Positions 31,937-42,853 of a stretch of 64,000 nt of DNA are shown here, in pieces (the first letter of the stretch is position 1; the number at the start of each line of letters is the position of its first letter). A program made the position numbers and the translations under genes. Below the pieces are notes generated by a model that had not been told where the DNA came from, did no database searches, and saw nothing but the letters and a program-made list of their open reading frames with translations. This DNA comes from Berghia stephanieae (taxonomy: Eukaryota; Mollusca; Gastropoda; Nudibranchia; Aeolidiidae), in NCBI GenBank assembly GCA_034508935.3, contig CM067443.1, forward strand, positions 125,163,172 through 125,227,171, in the 5' to 3' direction.

Positions 31937-32061
31937 ATGAGCATTTATATGGCGCAATATCCACTAAACGTGCTCAAAGTGCTTTACAAGGTGTCCCTGA
32001 TCAACAGCAACATTTAACATGTAGGACGAGACATGACGACTGTTAGGCGATATTACAATTT
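31937..32061 (-). repeat. tRNA-derived SINE (family S), 3' half only
   Basis: GAGCATTTATATGGCGCAAT to GTTAGGCGATATTACAAT, the tail half of the SINE in reverse orientation. The head is missing. Confidence 0.9.
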
Positions 32062-32091
32062 ATATATACTTACTGCTTTCTAAGTTCATGC

Positions 32092-32268
32092 AATGCAAGA
32101 AATTGTATCTACTCATTGCATCTACTCTCCGTCATAGCGAATAAGAAACCAACCTCAAGTTTCATAATATTTGTTGTGGCTATAAATTCTATTTCCAGCT
32201 CCTAGTTCATCACGACATCATACCGCTTTGAGACGGCGGGTTACAATAAAATATGTGAAGGAAATTTT
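32092..32268 (-). repeat. Repeat L, left arm
   Basis: Inverse copy of 34546-34703. Landmarks: CAACCTCAAGTTTCATAATA, TTTGTTGTGGCTATAAATTC, CATCATACCGCTTTGAGACG, GCGGGTTACAATAAAATATG. The core is related to K at 10.3/11.7 kb. Confidence 0.8.
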
Positions 32269-32277
32269 TTAATGAAA

Positions 32278-32345
32278 CCCCCCCCCCCCAAAAAAAAAAA
32301 AAAAATCCAAACAAACAAACAAAACAAAACAAAAACTAACAAAAA
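32278..32345. repeat. C run / A run / (CAAA)n
   Basis: C run followed directly by an A run and CAAA-type repeats. Confidence 0.9.
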
Positions 32346-32625
32346 AGCCCCCCCAGTGTTTTGTCAGAAACAGCCGACTGGCTAAGGCCAATACTGAATA
32401 CCTTCTATAATTAAGACCGCATTGATTAACCCGCCATTGTACTATTGCATGGATTGCTACAATAGAATTATGAACAGTAATGTTACGACAATAACCCTAA
32501 TAAATAAATGTATAACAATAGTAGGGTTGAATAACCGATCGAGAAGTGACTAACCCTTTCAGGATGAGATTGGATTTTACACATATCACAGTTCATTTCC
32601 ATATCTATTAGGTCATAGATGTAGA
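32346..32625. other. No gene recognised
   Basis: Nothing identifiable. Confidence 0.5.
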
Positions 32626-32627
32626 TA

Positions 32628-32692
32628 GCCGAGTTGGTAGAGCACTCGCTTCACACGCCTAGGGACCGCGATCGATCTTGAGACTTTTTTTT
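32628..32692 (+). repeat. tRNA-like sequence (second SINE head or tRNA relic), copy 1
   Basis: TAGCCGAGTTGGTAGAGCAC (A-box-like), TCGCTTCACACGCCTAGGGA, then GCGATCGATCTTG (B-box-like) and a T run. The acceptor ends do not pair, so it is not a working tRNA gene. Confidence 0.55.
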
Positions 32693-32839
32693 TGAGACAC
32701 CAGAAGTGACTCTGAAGGACTACTTAATTGAAGACTTAATCGTTTTCATCAAGATAAAAAAAAAAAAAGAAAAGAAAGAGAAAATGGTAGTCACTTAGAA
32801 GATTTGTGTGTCGCAGACCAAAAAAAGTTGGGTTTTTTT

Positions 32840-32876
32840 TTGGTGCGGGGGGGGGGGGGGGGGGGGGGGGGGGGGA
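32840..32876 (+). repeat. Poly(G) tract
   Basis: T run followed by about 35 G. Confidence 0.95.
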
Positions 32877-33523
32877 GTTAAAAAATTATTCAAAGGAATA
32901 AATAGCCAATCAAATTGACGACATTCAGCACACCAAATGATGACGGTCGATCCAACCTTATCTTTACCAGGAAATATATTATACTTTGATTGTGGAATAA
33001 AGTAAGGGTCTCTATTTTCCTCCTAAGCTTCGTCTTTTCATTTCATTACTCTTCCTCTCTTAACCAATCAACTATTGTTAGTGTAATTAATTGAAGTTAC
33101 ATATATTATATTGACTTACCCCGCGTCCACCGTTTCCTCTTCAACTAAAACATTTTCCGTCGATTCATTGACCTTGAAGAAGACGTAACTGTCTAGGTTT
33201 GGGAGGATACCTGGGAATAGGAGTTGAACAAATGAACAAATGAAATATTGGGGACTGTAGGCCTACAAATACAATTATATTCATCCTACGATCCTGAAAA
33301 AATAAACGGATGGAAGAGTACCAAAAACATCTAAGTTGATCCAAATAGCGGACGGGTGCGGATTTTATAATATCGGTTTGCATAGCGTAGAACTGGCAGT
33401 GGTAAATGCTTGCTGCCGTTCGGATATGACGCAAGTCTATTTCACAAATACTTTCCACAAGGGGACAAAACGGTCAGAAAAAATAATCGACTGGACCTGA
33501 GATCGATACCGGTTGTTTTGATG
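32877..33523. other. No gene recognised
   Basis: Mixed composition. A minus-strand open frame (33165-33458) has no recognised similarity. Confidence 0.45.
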
Positions 33524-33550
33524 CCCCCCCCCCCCCCCACAACACACACA

Positions 33551-33592
<42 letters not shown>

Positions 33593-33775
33593 GCCACATG
33601 ATTGTAAGAAAACCCCTGGGCAAAACCAACAACAAACAAACAAACAAAAAACAAAACCAAAAAAAAACAAACAAACACCCAAAATGTTTTCGCAACAAAA
33701 TGTACAATAAATGGAGCACCGTAATAAAAAAAAACAAAAACCAAAACAAAAAAAAAAAAATACAAAAAAAACAAA

Positions 33776-33806
<31 letters not shown>

Positions 33807-33810
33807 TCAA
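33524..33810. repeat. C run, (CA)n and A-rich CAAA tracts
   Basis: C run at 33524-33538, CA run at 33540-33592, then CAAA/AAAC-type A-rich sequence to 33810. Frames are low complexity. Confidence 0.93.
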
Positions 33811-34545
33811 CTTTTTAAATGCCCACGCTTGGAAAACATTTGTACCAAGTTTCATCAGGGATCCTCTTTCTTAAAATTAAAACAAAAAGCATGAACGTTC
33901 TTGTTTTCCTCGTAAGGACAAGAAAATAATATTTCGTGCAAAGCTTCTATTCATCAAATGGTATCATTCTAAAATCATGGAATGGAAAAGGATACGTATC
34001 CATCTAGATTCCCCTAACTGTTGCCCTTAAACAAACAATCTTTCATCTTGAAAGAATCAACTCACTAATACCGACTGTCAAAAAGACAGAACAAGGACAT
34101 CCCTGTTAAATGCTTCAATCACAAAATGAAGAAAGAATGTCCTTATTGAGTAAACATACTGTCGCTTCAGCTCATTTTCATGGTTAAAGAACTATGGAAC
34201 CATTTCCTCTTTTGTTTCATTGACAGATATTTTTAGAGCACAGAGGTCAATCTTTTCGCAATATAATGAAAAAATAAATAAATGGAGCAATACAATATCT
34301 ACCGGCTTAAAAAAAAATATATCTTGACCTACTTATAGATAAACGTATTGATTGATCGGTGCTTTTGGTAAATCTTCTCGTTTAATAGGTCATAATATTT
34401 CCTTTACTTAATAACACAGCGGGTTACGGATGGTTGGATACCTCTGTGTCAGCCAATTCAAAGATTCATTCTTTGTGAACCTCAATTCAATCAAGTGTCT
34501 GTTTAGTAGATCTTGACGGTGATTTTTTCTTTCCTTTCATCAAAA
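33811..34545. other. No gene recognised
   Basis: Interior between the two L arms. No coding capacity seen. Confidence 0.5.
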
Positions 34546-34703
34546 GTTTCCTTCACATATTTTAGTGTAACCCGCCGTCTCAAAGCGGTATGATGTCGGG
34601 ATGAACTAGGGGCTGGAAATAGAATTTATAGCCACAACAAATATGAAACTTGAGGTTGGTCTCTATTCGCCATGACGGAGAATAACAATTTCTCGCATAG
34701 CAG
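34546..34703 (+). repeat. Repeat L, right arm
   Basis: GTTTCCTTCACATATTTTAG, GTAACCCGCCGTCTCAAAGC, GGTATGATGTCGGGATGAAC, AAACTTGAGGTTGGTCTC. Inverse of 32092-32268 at about 90% by eye. The pair may be the ends of a 2.6-kb element. Confidence 0.8.
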
Positions 34704-34761
34704 AGTGACCGTGACATCGTCCTTGGACGAGGTGGATAACACGACCGTCTTGGTCTCTAGA

Positions 34762-35070
34762 GAGGCTGTGTGGTCTAGTCAGTGGTATGAGTATGACACT
34801 CGCTTTCGGATCGGAAGGTCCTGGGTTCGAGCCTCGTTCGGCGCATAGTTGAGTCCTTGGAAAAGGCTCTTTACATACATTCCCTCACCGTACTCGGGTG
34901 TGAAATGAGTACCTGTCCGTTTACAGCGTTGTCTCTATTGGGGGAAAAAATGTAATGTCGCCTAACAGGTGTCATGTCTCGTTCTACATGTTACGTGTTG
35001 ATGTTGGTCATCGACCCCTCGTAAAGCGCTTTGAGCACGTTTAGTGGATATTGAGGTATATAAAAGCTCG
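34762..35070 (+). repeat. tRNA-derived SINE (family S)
   Basis: The head carries a small duplication (GTGGTATGAGTATGACACTC). The B box GGGTTCGAGCC is intact, and the tail reads TTGAGGTATATAAAAGCTC. Confidence 0.9.
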
Positions 35071-35345
35071 TTTTTTTTTTTTTTTTAAATTTGGGGGGGA
35101 AGGGGGGGGGGGGGGTATTTTTAGAGTATGAACTCCTAAAATGAGTCCTTAGAGTGTAAACTCCGGTCTTAGCAACCGGGTGACTGCAGCTCTTGAGGAA
35201 GGATGTTACAAGTCAAGAGCTACTTTATTTCACATACAAGATGACCATCGCACAGATCTGAGATGTTTACATATTTTGTTGGTAAAGGCGGCGGCCACCT
35301 CATAATTTTAAGGGCCACTTCGAATCCCCCCTCCCCCAAAAAAAC
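35071..35345. other. T, G and A/C runs; no gene recognised
   Basis: T run (35071-35086), G runs (35093-35116) and a C-to-A junction (35328-35360). A short minus-strand frame ending at 35220 (LCDGHLVCEIK) has no recognised family. Confidence 0.5.
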
Positions 35346-36956
35346 AAAAAAAAAAAAAAATAAACAACAAAAAACAACAACAGAAAAATAAAAATAAAAT
35401 AACAACGAAAAACCATTTAAAAAGCACACTGGTTGGACAAATATATCATGTACCTCGTGCCATGCTTCTACGAGTACATAAATGCCTACCCTGACGCATG
35501 GCAAAGAGGAATCAGAAACATGAAAATGAGGATTTTGAGCAAAAGTTAATGAGGAATCCACTGTGCATACTTTGCAATGTAGTCGTTTGCTCCTGTTGTT
35601 ACAGCGGTTTATATTTTTGCTTTGTTTTTGTTTTGCTTTGTTATTTTCTTCGCTTGTTGGGTGGGGTGGGGGTGGGGGGCCGTTCGTGTCAATACCATCT
35701 CCTCTTCTAAAAGTGAAATTAAGAATAAAATTTAATGCGGTGAGCGCACCAACTGACATTCTGAATCGTGTCCACTGACATTAGACCTGACAGTAAAATG
35801 AGTGCTAAATTAACATTAAATATGTTTGATACAGGTAAAGCTGATCTGCCAAACCGCCTAAAAATGTGTTGGGAGATATGTGTCCAAAAAAAAAATATAG
35901 AGAGAGATTGAACATTTTGGAGTGAGATTTTCCAGTAAACTCAAAATCGAAGCAATGGCGACTATGGTCAACGTAATCTACTGGACAGATACAACGACAG
36001 TCATTGTGCCGTTGTTTAAAAAAAAGAACAACAACACAGTATATGCAATGTTAACCAAATAGCACATACTGTGTTCTTCAATACAACGGGGGCAGCATTC
36101 ATAGGCTATATTCTTCCAAATGCAAATGCCTCATGACATTAGCATCACTATTGTAAACCAACTCTCTCTCACTTCCATCTAATTTGACTGTGACATCTGG
36201 AATGATGAGTTGAAGTACACATAGATGTTACAGTATGACAATTAATATAACCACTAATATTCCTACAACCATCACCTAGTGTTACTATCTAAAACACCTG
36301 ATTATTCGGGATTTGAAAATCTGTAACAAAGAGAATAACTTTACTAAAGCAGGTCAAATACAATCTATCCAAATGCCATCACATATTTTTTTTAAATATA
36401 CACAATTTTATTTTCATTTATGTTTAGGGATCTTGTTACATATTTTTAAAAAAAACCAAGCAACAAAATATATCGACATCTTAATGAATTTTGGAATTAT
36501 TTGCCTATCTAACTTTCATTAACATATCTCAACCGAGATCTAAATAAGATCAATCTAAATTGATTTCGTTTTTAAAACGTTTTGGAACGACTATTGTACT
36601 TTGAAGTCACTGGAGTGTATAAGAACAAAGAGACGCACAATTACATTTGGAATACTTAGAGTAAGGTCACATGAGCCTGTGCCAGAACCTGGTTTGACAT
36701 TAGATCATGTCTTTCTTATAATTAATTCAGTTGAACACCTTGACCCCTCAACCAATTTACGTATTTTGCTTTTTGGAAATGACAATCTTTTTTTCTAGTC
36801 AAAAGGATTTAAAGATTGATAATAGTTTTGTATGATATCTAAAGTAAACAAGCATAACTATGACGATCCGATATGTCACTTCGGAGATATTAGGCCCACC
36901 CACTAACGTCATAGTCTATCGCAAAGTATTTTCCCTTGAGCCAGATCTAACAGACC
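35346..36956. other. No gene recognised
   Basis: Long AT-rich interval with a G-rich patch at 35650-35682. Short open frames at 36313-36522 and 36601-36798 match nothing known to me. Confidence 0.45.
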
Positions 36957-37560
36957 CGAATCTGGCCAAATTTTGCTTGAAATAAATCTTGTACTTATAT
37001 ACACACACTTTAAATCTGGATATGAGGAGGATTTGTCAATGCCCCAATCCATGTAGCGATAAGTCTTCTCATCTGATCAGACGGTCACAGTTCCGGATAG
37101 TGCCGCGCTGAGGACCGGACCGAGGACCGGTCCCACGGTCTTTTAGCTGTGAACCGTGGTCCAGTCCCAAAGAGGAAGACCGCCGGCGGTCCTCACTTCT
37201 TATCACCTTTCAACGGTCTCGCGCCATACTACTTCCCCAGCGATTCGTTGCCTCGGTCCTTTGCCTATCTTCCACCAATCACCACCCATCCCACTTAATT
37301 AATCGCACCCACCCCCCTTTGCCATACACTAAACGACACAGACGACCATAGAGGCAGACGACCACCTCCCTCCACTCCGCAAACCGCCCTTTCGTGTGTG
37401 AGATGGGGGGAACAGGAGGCGCACGCCTTGGACGATTCCATTATACGGGGTAAATTTCAAAATTTACTACACCATAATGATCGCAATGACAATGATCTAT
37501 GATGAAGGCATGACCCCTCTTCTCTAATGGGTTATTGTTTGAAATGTATGTGACTACTAA

Positions 37561-37562
37561 AG

Positions 37563-37613
<51 letters not shown>
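37561..37613 (+). repeat. (GT)n microsatellite
   Basis: Pure GT run inside the hAT-like element. Confidence 0.97.
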
Positions 37614-37837
37614 GAACCTAGCAAGTTGCAAGTCTGATTTTTTGTTTTCTTTTGTCCATCTCTTGTCGCCACTCCTTTCTATCGCATTGTTGTCATTTAA
37701 AATAATACAATAATATTAAAATTTCGTTTGGTGTTTTAACTAATCAAGTAATATGAGTTTCATTAGTTTCTTCCGTCCAAAAAAAAACAGTTATAACGTC
37801 TGTATTTTTAAAAGGTCCAATAGAATATTTGGGGACC

Positions 37838-37907
37838 CCGATAGCTCAGTTGATAGAGCACTCTCTTTATACGCAAAGGGCCAGAGATCGATCCCGGGTG
37901 CAGTCGA
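37838..37907 (+). repeat. tRNA-like sequence, copy 2
   Basis: CCCGATAGCTCAGTTGATAG then AGCAC (A box), CTTTATACGCAAAGGGCC, then AGATCGATCCCGGGTGC (B box) and a T run. Better kept than the 32.6-kb copy. Possibly the head of a second tRNA-derived SINE or a tRNA relic. Confidence 0.65.
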
Positions 37908-38065
37908 TTTTTTTCTGAATCCCTGTCTACTCAGCAATGAATGGGTAGCTGAGTTTGTTAGATCTGGCGAAAAGTCACCGTCGACCCCTCTTATCACCTC
38001 ATCCACCCCCTCTTATTATAACTTCACGTCTCTCTCTTACTCTTCAATGCTCGCTGCCCTCTAAT

Positions 38066-38067
38066 GT

Positions 38068-38098
<31 letters not shown>

Positions 38099-38102
38099 GG
38101 GG
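38066..38102 (+). repeat. (TG)n followed by poly(G)
   Basis: About eight TG units, then about 22 G. Confidence 0.95.
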
Positions 38103-38515
38103 TAGGAGTTGCGTGTGTGTATCAACGCCACGAACAACTCGATCAACGCCTTGGGCGATGCCATTATCTCCGTTAATGGGGATAAATTTCAAATTTTATT
38201 AAATTATCGAAGTAACAATGAAGTACGGTGAGCAAATAAAGAAGGCATCACCCCTCTTCTCTAATTAGGTTACAATTTGAAATGAGTGTGACTACTCCGT
38301 GTGTTTTACTCCTGTAGGCCACGGTTTTCATCGTGTAGCGGTCTTTAACGGTTCAAGAATGAACGGACCGGTCTAGAGACCGGTCCTTGCGGTCTTCATT
38401 TCCCAAGGACCGTAGGACCGTGGTCCTTAAGCTTGCCAAGGACCGCCCCGCACTAGTTCCGGAAGCTAATGGATATCTATACAAAAAGGCGTTATGAATG
38501 GGATTTTCTGGCTGG

Positions 38516-39244
38516 CACTCAATCACTCCCGTGTGGACTAAAAATCTCGAAACCAACCGGGAACGATCTCGGCTCCATTTGCGTATGACGACAGTGAGCT
38601 ATCGGGACCATCTGTCCCCATTTAAGCGAAATATATTCTTATACCCCAGGCATCGGTTGTTCCATTTTTTACTATTTACAATAAGGCAATGTACGCCCAT
38701 GAACCGAAACTGAGAGGTTGTAAGTGGATAGTAGTAATTAATATATAATGATAGCTTCCAGCTTAGTAAGTAAATTATAATGTATAGTTCGCTCTCTCTG
38801 CTGGTAGCAGCCCATTAGAGCAGTGCTTTTCAACTGGGTGTGTTGTACAAAAAGTGGACCACTTTGATAGGATGTAGAACATTTCCACATAAAATAATGA
38901 TATCGACACTGTACAAAAACAATTTTATACATTATCTATACTACACGAGTAGATTTTGATATCATACTTAATCTCCCCCCCCCCCCCCCCCCCCCCCATT
39001 ATGATCGATGCAAATTTAGTGTTTTGTGACGACTGGGGTGTACAAGCGTTTAAGTAAAAGTTAATAGATTTCAATAAACGTTGACACAAGCATTTGTTCC
39101 GAGTAATCTGGAGTCTTATCCCAGATTCTGTAACGTTGACGGGACGGGGTAGTCGCAATTGATTTCCACCATTTGCATCGACGGGTAATCCATTGCAAAA
39201 TTGTTTCCACCATAATTTACAGACTTAGCTACTTAATCACTGCC
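38516..39244. other. No gene recognised; poly(C) at 38976
   Basis: A C run at 38976-38997. Otherwise nothing identifiable. Confidence 0.5.
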
Positions 39245-39318
39245 CGGGTGGATCGGAGGATCGATACATGGCCCTTCGATTATGAAGCGAGTATTCTAAC
39301 AACTGAGCGATCCGGAAC
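39245..39318 (-). repeat. tRNA-like sequence, copy 3 (reverse strand)
   Basis: On the minus strand: CGGATCGCTCAGTTGTTAGA, ACTCGCTTCATAATCGAAGG, GTATCGATCCTCC. Same family as copies at 32.6 and 37.8 kb. A C run adjoins. Confidence 0.6.
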
Positions 39319-40124
39319 CCCCCCCCCCCCTCTCTCTCTCCAAACAAACAAACATTTCCTGTTCCTCCTACTTATCGTTTTCTAATTCTAATTAGTATAT
39401 TAGTATTAGTGCCATCAATGATAATACGAATTTTGCACAATGATGGTTAGCCGATAGATATCGCAGGACACGGGTCACGGACGTAGAGATGCCCTAAATA
39501 AAATGAAACCAGGTCAACAAGGTCCTTATATAAGCTATTTATATATACAATCACACCTCTATTACCCGAACATCATAGTTCTTAGAAATTTATTCGGATA
39601 AACAAACACTAGGTGAGATAAGTTTAAAATAATTGTTGAAAGATGTAATTCGTCTATGAGGGAAAAATAATCTAATTCAAAGGACTGTGACAATTTGGAA
39701 TAATCTAAAGTTTGAGACAAAAAATTCTAATTCAATTAATAATTTTAAGAATGCCATTGATAAAGATCTTACCAACATTATATTTGATTTTGACGAATAA
39801 TGTAACATGACATTGGATATTACTGTCTTTTGTATAACAATTATTTGAAACTCTCGAATGTACAAGTCGGACATGCCAAATGAATATAAAGAGAGTACAT
39901 TATACAACGAATATTGAATATGACACTTATTTATGTATTAGAAATGAGAAATTTAATTCTCAATATTATCAATTTATTGACATTGTATACTTGTTATATA
40001 ATTGATAAATTTTATCTATGCATAAAACTTACACAGAGCATTTAGAAGTTTTTAAGAACCCCTTAGCTCTTAAACGATACGATACGATAAAAGAAAGGTA
40101 TATAAAGTTTAGTTTAACGACTTA
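39319..40124. other. AT-rich stretch, no gene recognised
   Basis: Short open frames only. No repeat structure noticed. Confidence 0.5.
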
Positions 40125-40627
40125 TTGTTTTGGTTTTAAAGGTTTTACTGCGCTAAGTAATAAGGAAATAGAAAGGATAGCTAAAAAAATAAATCTAGAT
40201 TTACACTTAAAGCTCCCAAGAAAAGGGACGAAAAGGGGGACGGTTCAAATAGGGAACAGATGAAGATTCAGAACAAAAAAACCCCAATGTGCTTTGTTAG
40301 AGATCACCGCCTAATAGTCCCATCCAGACACAAGCACCAAGAGGAATTATTATACTCAAATGCTTACAAAACATGATATCAAAAACTTCAACAAAAATAT
40401 CACCATACATAACAGAAAGATGGTATACCAAAAAAATAAAAAATAATATCATCTCCAAAATCGAATACTGCACATTTGGCTGTTTTCCTCTCAGCCAAGG
40501 ATTCCGGCCAGGAGCCGGACAAACAAAGTAATCTCATTCCAAGACAAAGACAGAAAGCAACTCGAGAAACAAAACAAATAAAGGGGACAGAAGACACAGA
40601 AAGTGACCTCATGCTTATCATGGGAGG
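40125..40627 (-). repeat. Retroposon D, copy 3
   Basis: TGTTTTGGTTTTAAAGGTTT to ATCATGGGAGGTCAG, with body landmarks CTCAGCCAAGGATTCCGGCC and TCATTCCAAGACAAAGAC. It abuts the inverted-duplication arm. No target duplication recognised. Confidence 0.78.
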
Positions 40628-40815
40628 TCAGAAAATCCTATTCATAACGCCTTTTTGTATAGATATCCATTAGCTTCCGGAAATGTGACCTTCTGATCCG
40701 ATGAGAAGACCTATCGCTACTTCGATTGGGCCATTGACAAATCCGCCGCATATCCAGATTTAAAGTGTACAATATTTATTTCAAGCAAAATTTGGCCATA
40801 TTCGGATATTACAAG
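40628..40815 (-). repeat. Right arm of the inverted duplication (empty hAT site)
   Basis: Reverse complement of 36957-37097 plus 38456-38515 with no insertion. The site reads TAGCTTCCGGAAATGTGACC around 40671-40690, so the 8-bp target is present once. Confidence 0.85.
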
Positions 40816-41006
40816 GAACATTTTAGAGGGGAAAAAATGTGACATTATAATCAATCATAAGCCTGAAACTGATATGTGAGCAAAACGAAAGGTACTACAT
40901 CATTTCTGAAAGATGTTAAAGGTGACAATTCACTAAAGTAAGGGTGGATATGCTGCATCTAAGCTGACGCAGCTTTTTAAGTTCAGAATTAGGATTTCCC
41001 CCAAAT

Positions 41007-41160
<154 letters not shown>

Positions 41161-41464
41161 TTTTTTAAAATTTATAATTATTATTTTTTAATTGCTTGTT
41201 GTCTGCAACTGCATTCATAACAAAGCAGCTATGGGTTCCCAGGTCGTGTAACAAAGTCAAGCGATTTTGAGTACGATCATTGATGGGATGGTTGAAAATG
41301 AATGCAAAATTCTGACCTTGTTAGTGTTACTTTGGGTTAAGCATTCTCAACCTATGGTTTGGTTTGACAAACAACGAATTAAGCACCTTAAACATTGAAC
41401 CAAGTGCAAGATGAACGTCTAAGGTTCAAAACCTCCTGTCATTAAACAAATAAAAAAATGAATA
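41161..41464. other. No gene recognised
   Basis: Nothing identifiable. Confidence 0.5.
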
Positions 41465-41571
41465 CAAAAAAAAAAAAAAAAAACACCAAAAAAACCCCAA
41501 CAAAACACTAAAAGGCAATACAGAAAACAAAACAAAACAAACCCAAAACAAAACATAACAAAAAACAACAA

Positions 41572-41613
<42 letters not shown>

Positions 41614-41735
41614 CAACAAAAGAAAAAAAAATTAGAAACACAAAGCCAACAACAAACTCTGAATAGGCCAAAAAAAACACAAACAAACCCAAAACCCCAA
41701 ACAATCCAAATCAAATCAAGCGAAAAAAAAAGAAG

Positions 41736-41780
<45 letters not shown>

Positions 41781-41800
41781 TCATAAAAAAAAAAAAATCC
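41465..41800. repeat. A-rich (CAAA)n low-complexity block
   Basis: Long A runs with regular AAAC interruptions. Minus-strand frames are F/V/L low complexity and rejected. Confidence 0.9.
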
Positions 41801-41964
41801 CAGGTAATCCGTTCCATTTATTTGGATTTACCAGTTACTTGAGTCAGGGTTATTCAGATGTGACTGTAAGTTTCGATTTTGGTAACAGTACAGGTTAATA
41901 CATGATTTTGCTCCAAAACCCAAGTCAGTGTACTCTTACACGTTCTGGCATCGCGGAAAATTGC

Positions 41965-42080
41965 CATTTGAAATCCCAAATTTTGCCAAATTTTGCCACA
42001 AAAAATGACAATTTTGCCACAAAAAATTAGAAAAATTTGCCACATTTTGCCGTAAAAATTGCCAAATTTTGCAAATTTTG
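41965..42080 (+). repeat. Imperfect short tandem repeat, AATTTTGCCA motif
   Basis: At least seven instances of AATTTTGCC or ATTTGCCAC in about 110 bp at irregular 11-20-bp spacing (AAATTTTGCCAAATTTTGCC near 41977). It lies downstream of the hAT gene's stop. Confidence 0.7.
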
Positions 42081-42259
42081 TTAACTAATCGGATAACTTT
42101 TTTTCGTTCCCGGGGACCCCAAATACTACAATGATCTGAAGATGCACACAAAAGTCACTCAGATGCAGACCAGAAAGAAAAATGATTTAAAACATCAATC
42201 TTAATCTTATATCAAAACAAAAGTACGAAAAACCTGCAAAGAGAGGTATCAAAATTTAA

Positions 42260-42853
42260 TTAAACAAGATATTCATAAGAAATAAAACTGTTATAATAAA
42301 GGAACACCAAAGCCTTTAAGTTTGCTTCGTTGAGCCGCCTTCTCCTGTCTGAAAATACAAGATTATAAATGGAGAAGGACCTCTCAGCATCAGCAGAATT
42401 AAGGCAGGTGTATATGTATCTCTTTGCCAGCGTAGCAAGATGGGGAACATCTGAGCTAACACTGTTCCAAAAAACAGTCAGATCAAGTGGAATGCCTCCA
42501 GATGTCGACACTGCTCTTGGACCAAGAGACTCTTTATATCGAAGTACTTCTGCACGAGGTACTTCATGAATACCAGGAATGGTCAAAGATTCAATATAAG
42601 AGTCAGCAATAAACACTAAATTGCAAGGATTGAAGAAAGGTATCTCCTTCAATAATTCCATCTTTGGTTGGCCTCCCGTCGATGAATATTTCTCAAGCTT
42701 TTCATTGGCCAAAGAGAAAGCTTGACAAAAAATATCCTGGAGCTGAAGCTTGAGATGTTGGTCCAGGTCATGCGGACAGTGTCTTTCTACATCTTGTAGG
42801 GTCACATGGCAAGATGAAAACTGGTCCTTAATTTCCATGAGCTTTGACCACGC
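42260..42853 (-). CDS. hAT gene, last exon with dimerisation domain
   Basis: Acceptor ATTTCACCAG; the coding continues AWSKLMEIKDQF. The last about 85 residues are the hAT C-terminal dimerisation region with AERSFS. Stop at 42260-42262. Confidence 0.85.
   Translation of the reverse strand, partial: AWSKLMEIKDQFSSCHVTLQDVERHCPHDLDQHLKLQLQDIFCQAFSLANEKLEKYSSTGGQPKMELLKEIPFFNPCNLVFIADSYIESLTIPGIHEVPRAEVLRYKESLGPRAVSTSGGIPLDLTVFWNSVSSDVPHLATLAKRYIYTCLNSADAERSFSIYNLVFSDRRRRLNEANLKALVFLYYNSFISYEYLV

Larger units (their letters stand above)
37098..38455. mobile_element. hAT-like non-autonomous element with 8-bp target duplication
   Basis: The ends are TAGTGCCGCGCTGAGGACCG (left) and GGACCGCCCCGCACTA (right), an inverted pair. 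Flanks are GTTCCGGA on both sides (37090-37097, 38456-38463). TAGTGC-type ends with 8-bp duplications are typical of hAT elements. The sub-terminal zones are rich in GACCGG and GGTCCT motifs. The interior holds (GT)n, a tRNA-like sequence and a G run, but no transposase. Confidence 0.85.
36957..38515 (+). repeat. Left arm of an inverted duplication (split by a hAT-like insertion)
   Basis: 36957-37097 joined to 38456-38515 matches the reverse complement of 40628-40815: GGCCAAATTTTGCTTGAAAT, TTTAAATCTGGATATG, GTAGCGATAAGTCTTCTCAT, then after the insertion TTCCGGAAGCTAATGGATAT and ACAAAAAGGCGTTATGAAT. The partner arm lacks the insertion. Confidence 0.85.

Noticed and set aside
32628-32692. Functional tRNA gene
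   Set aside because: A- and B-box-like words are present but the acceptor and anticodon stems do not pair.
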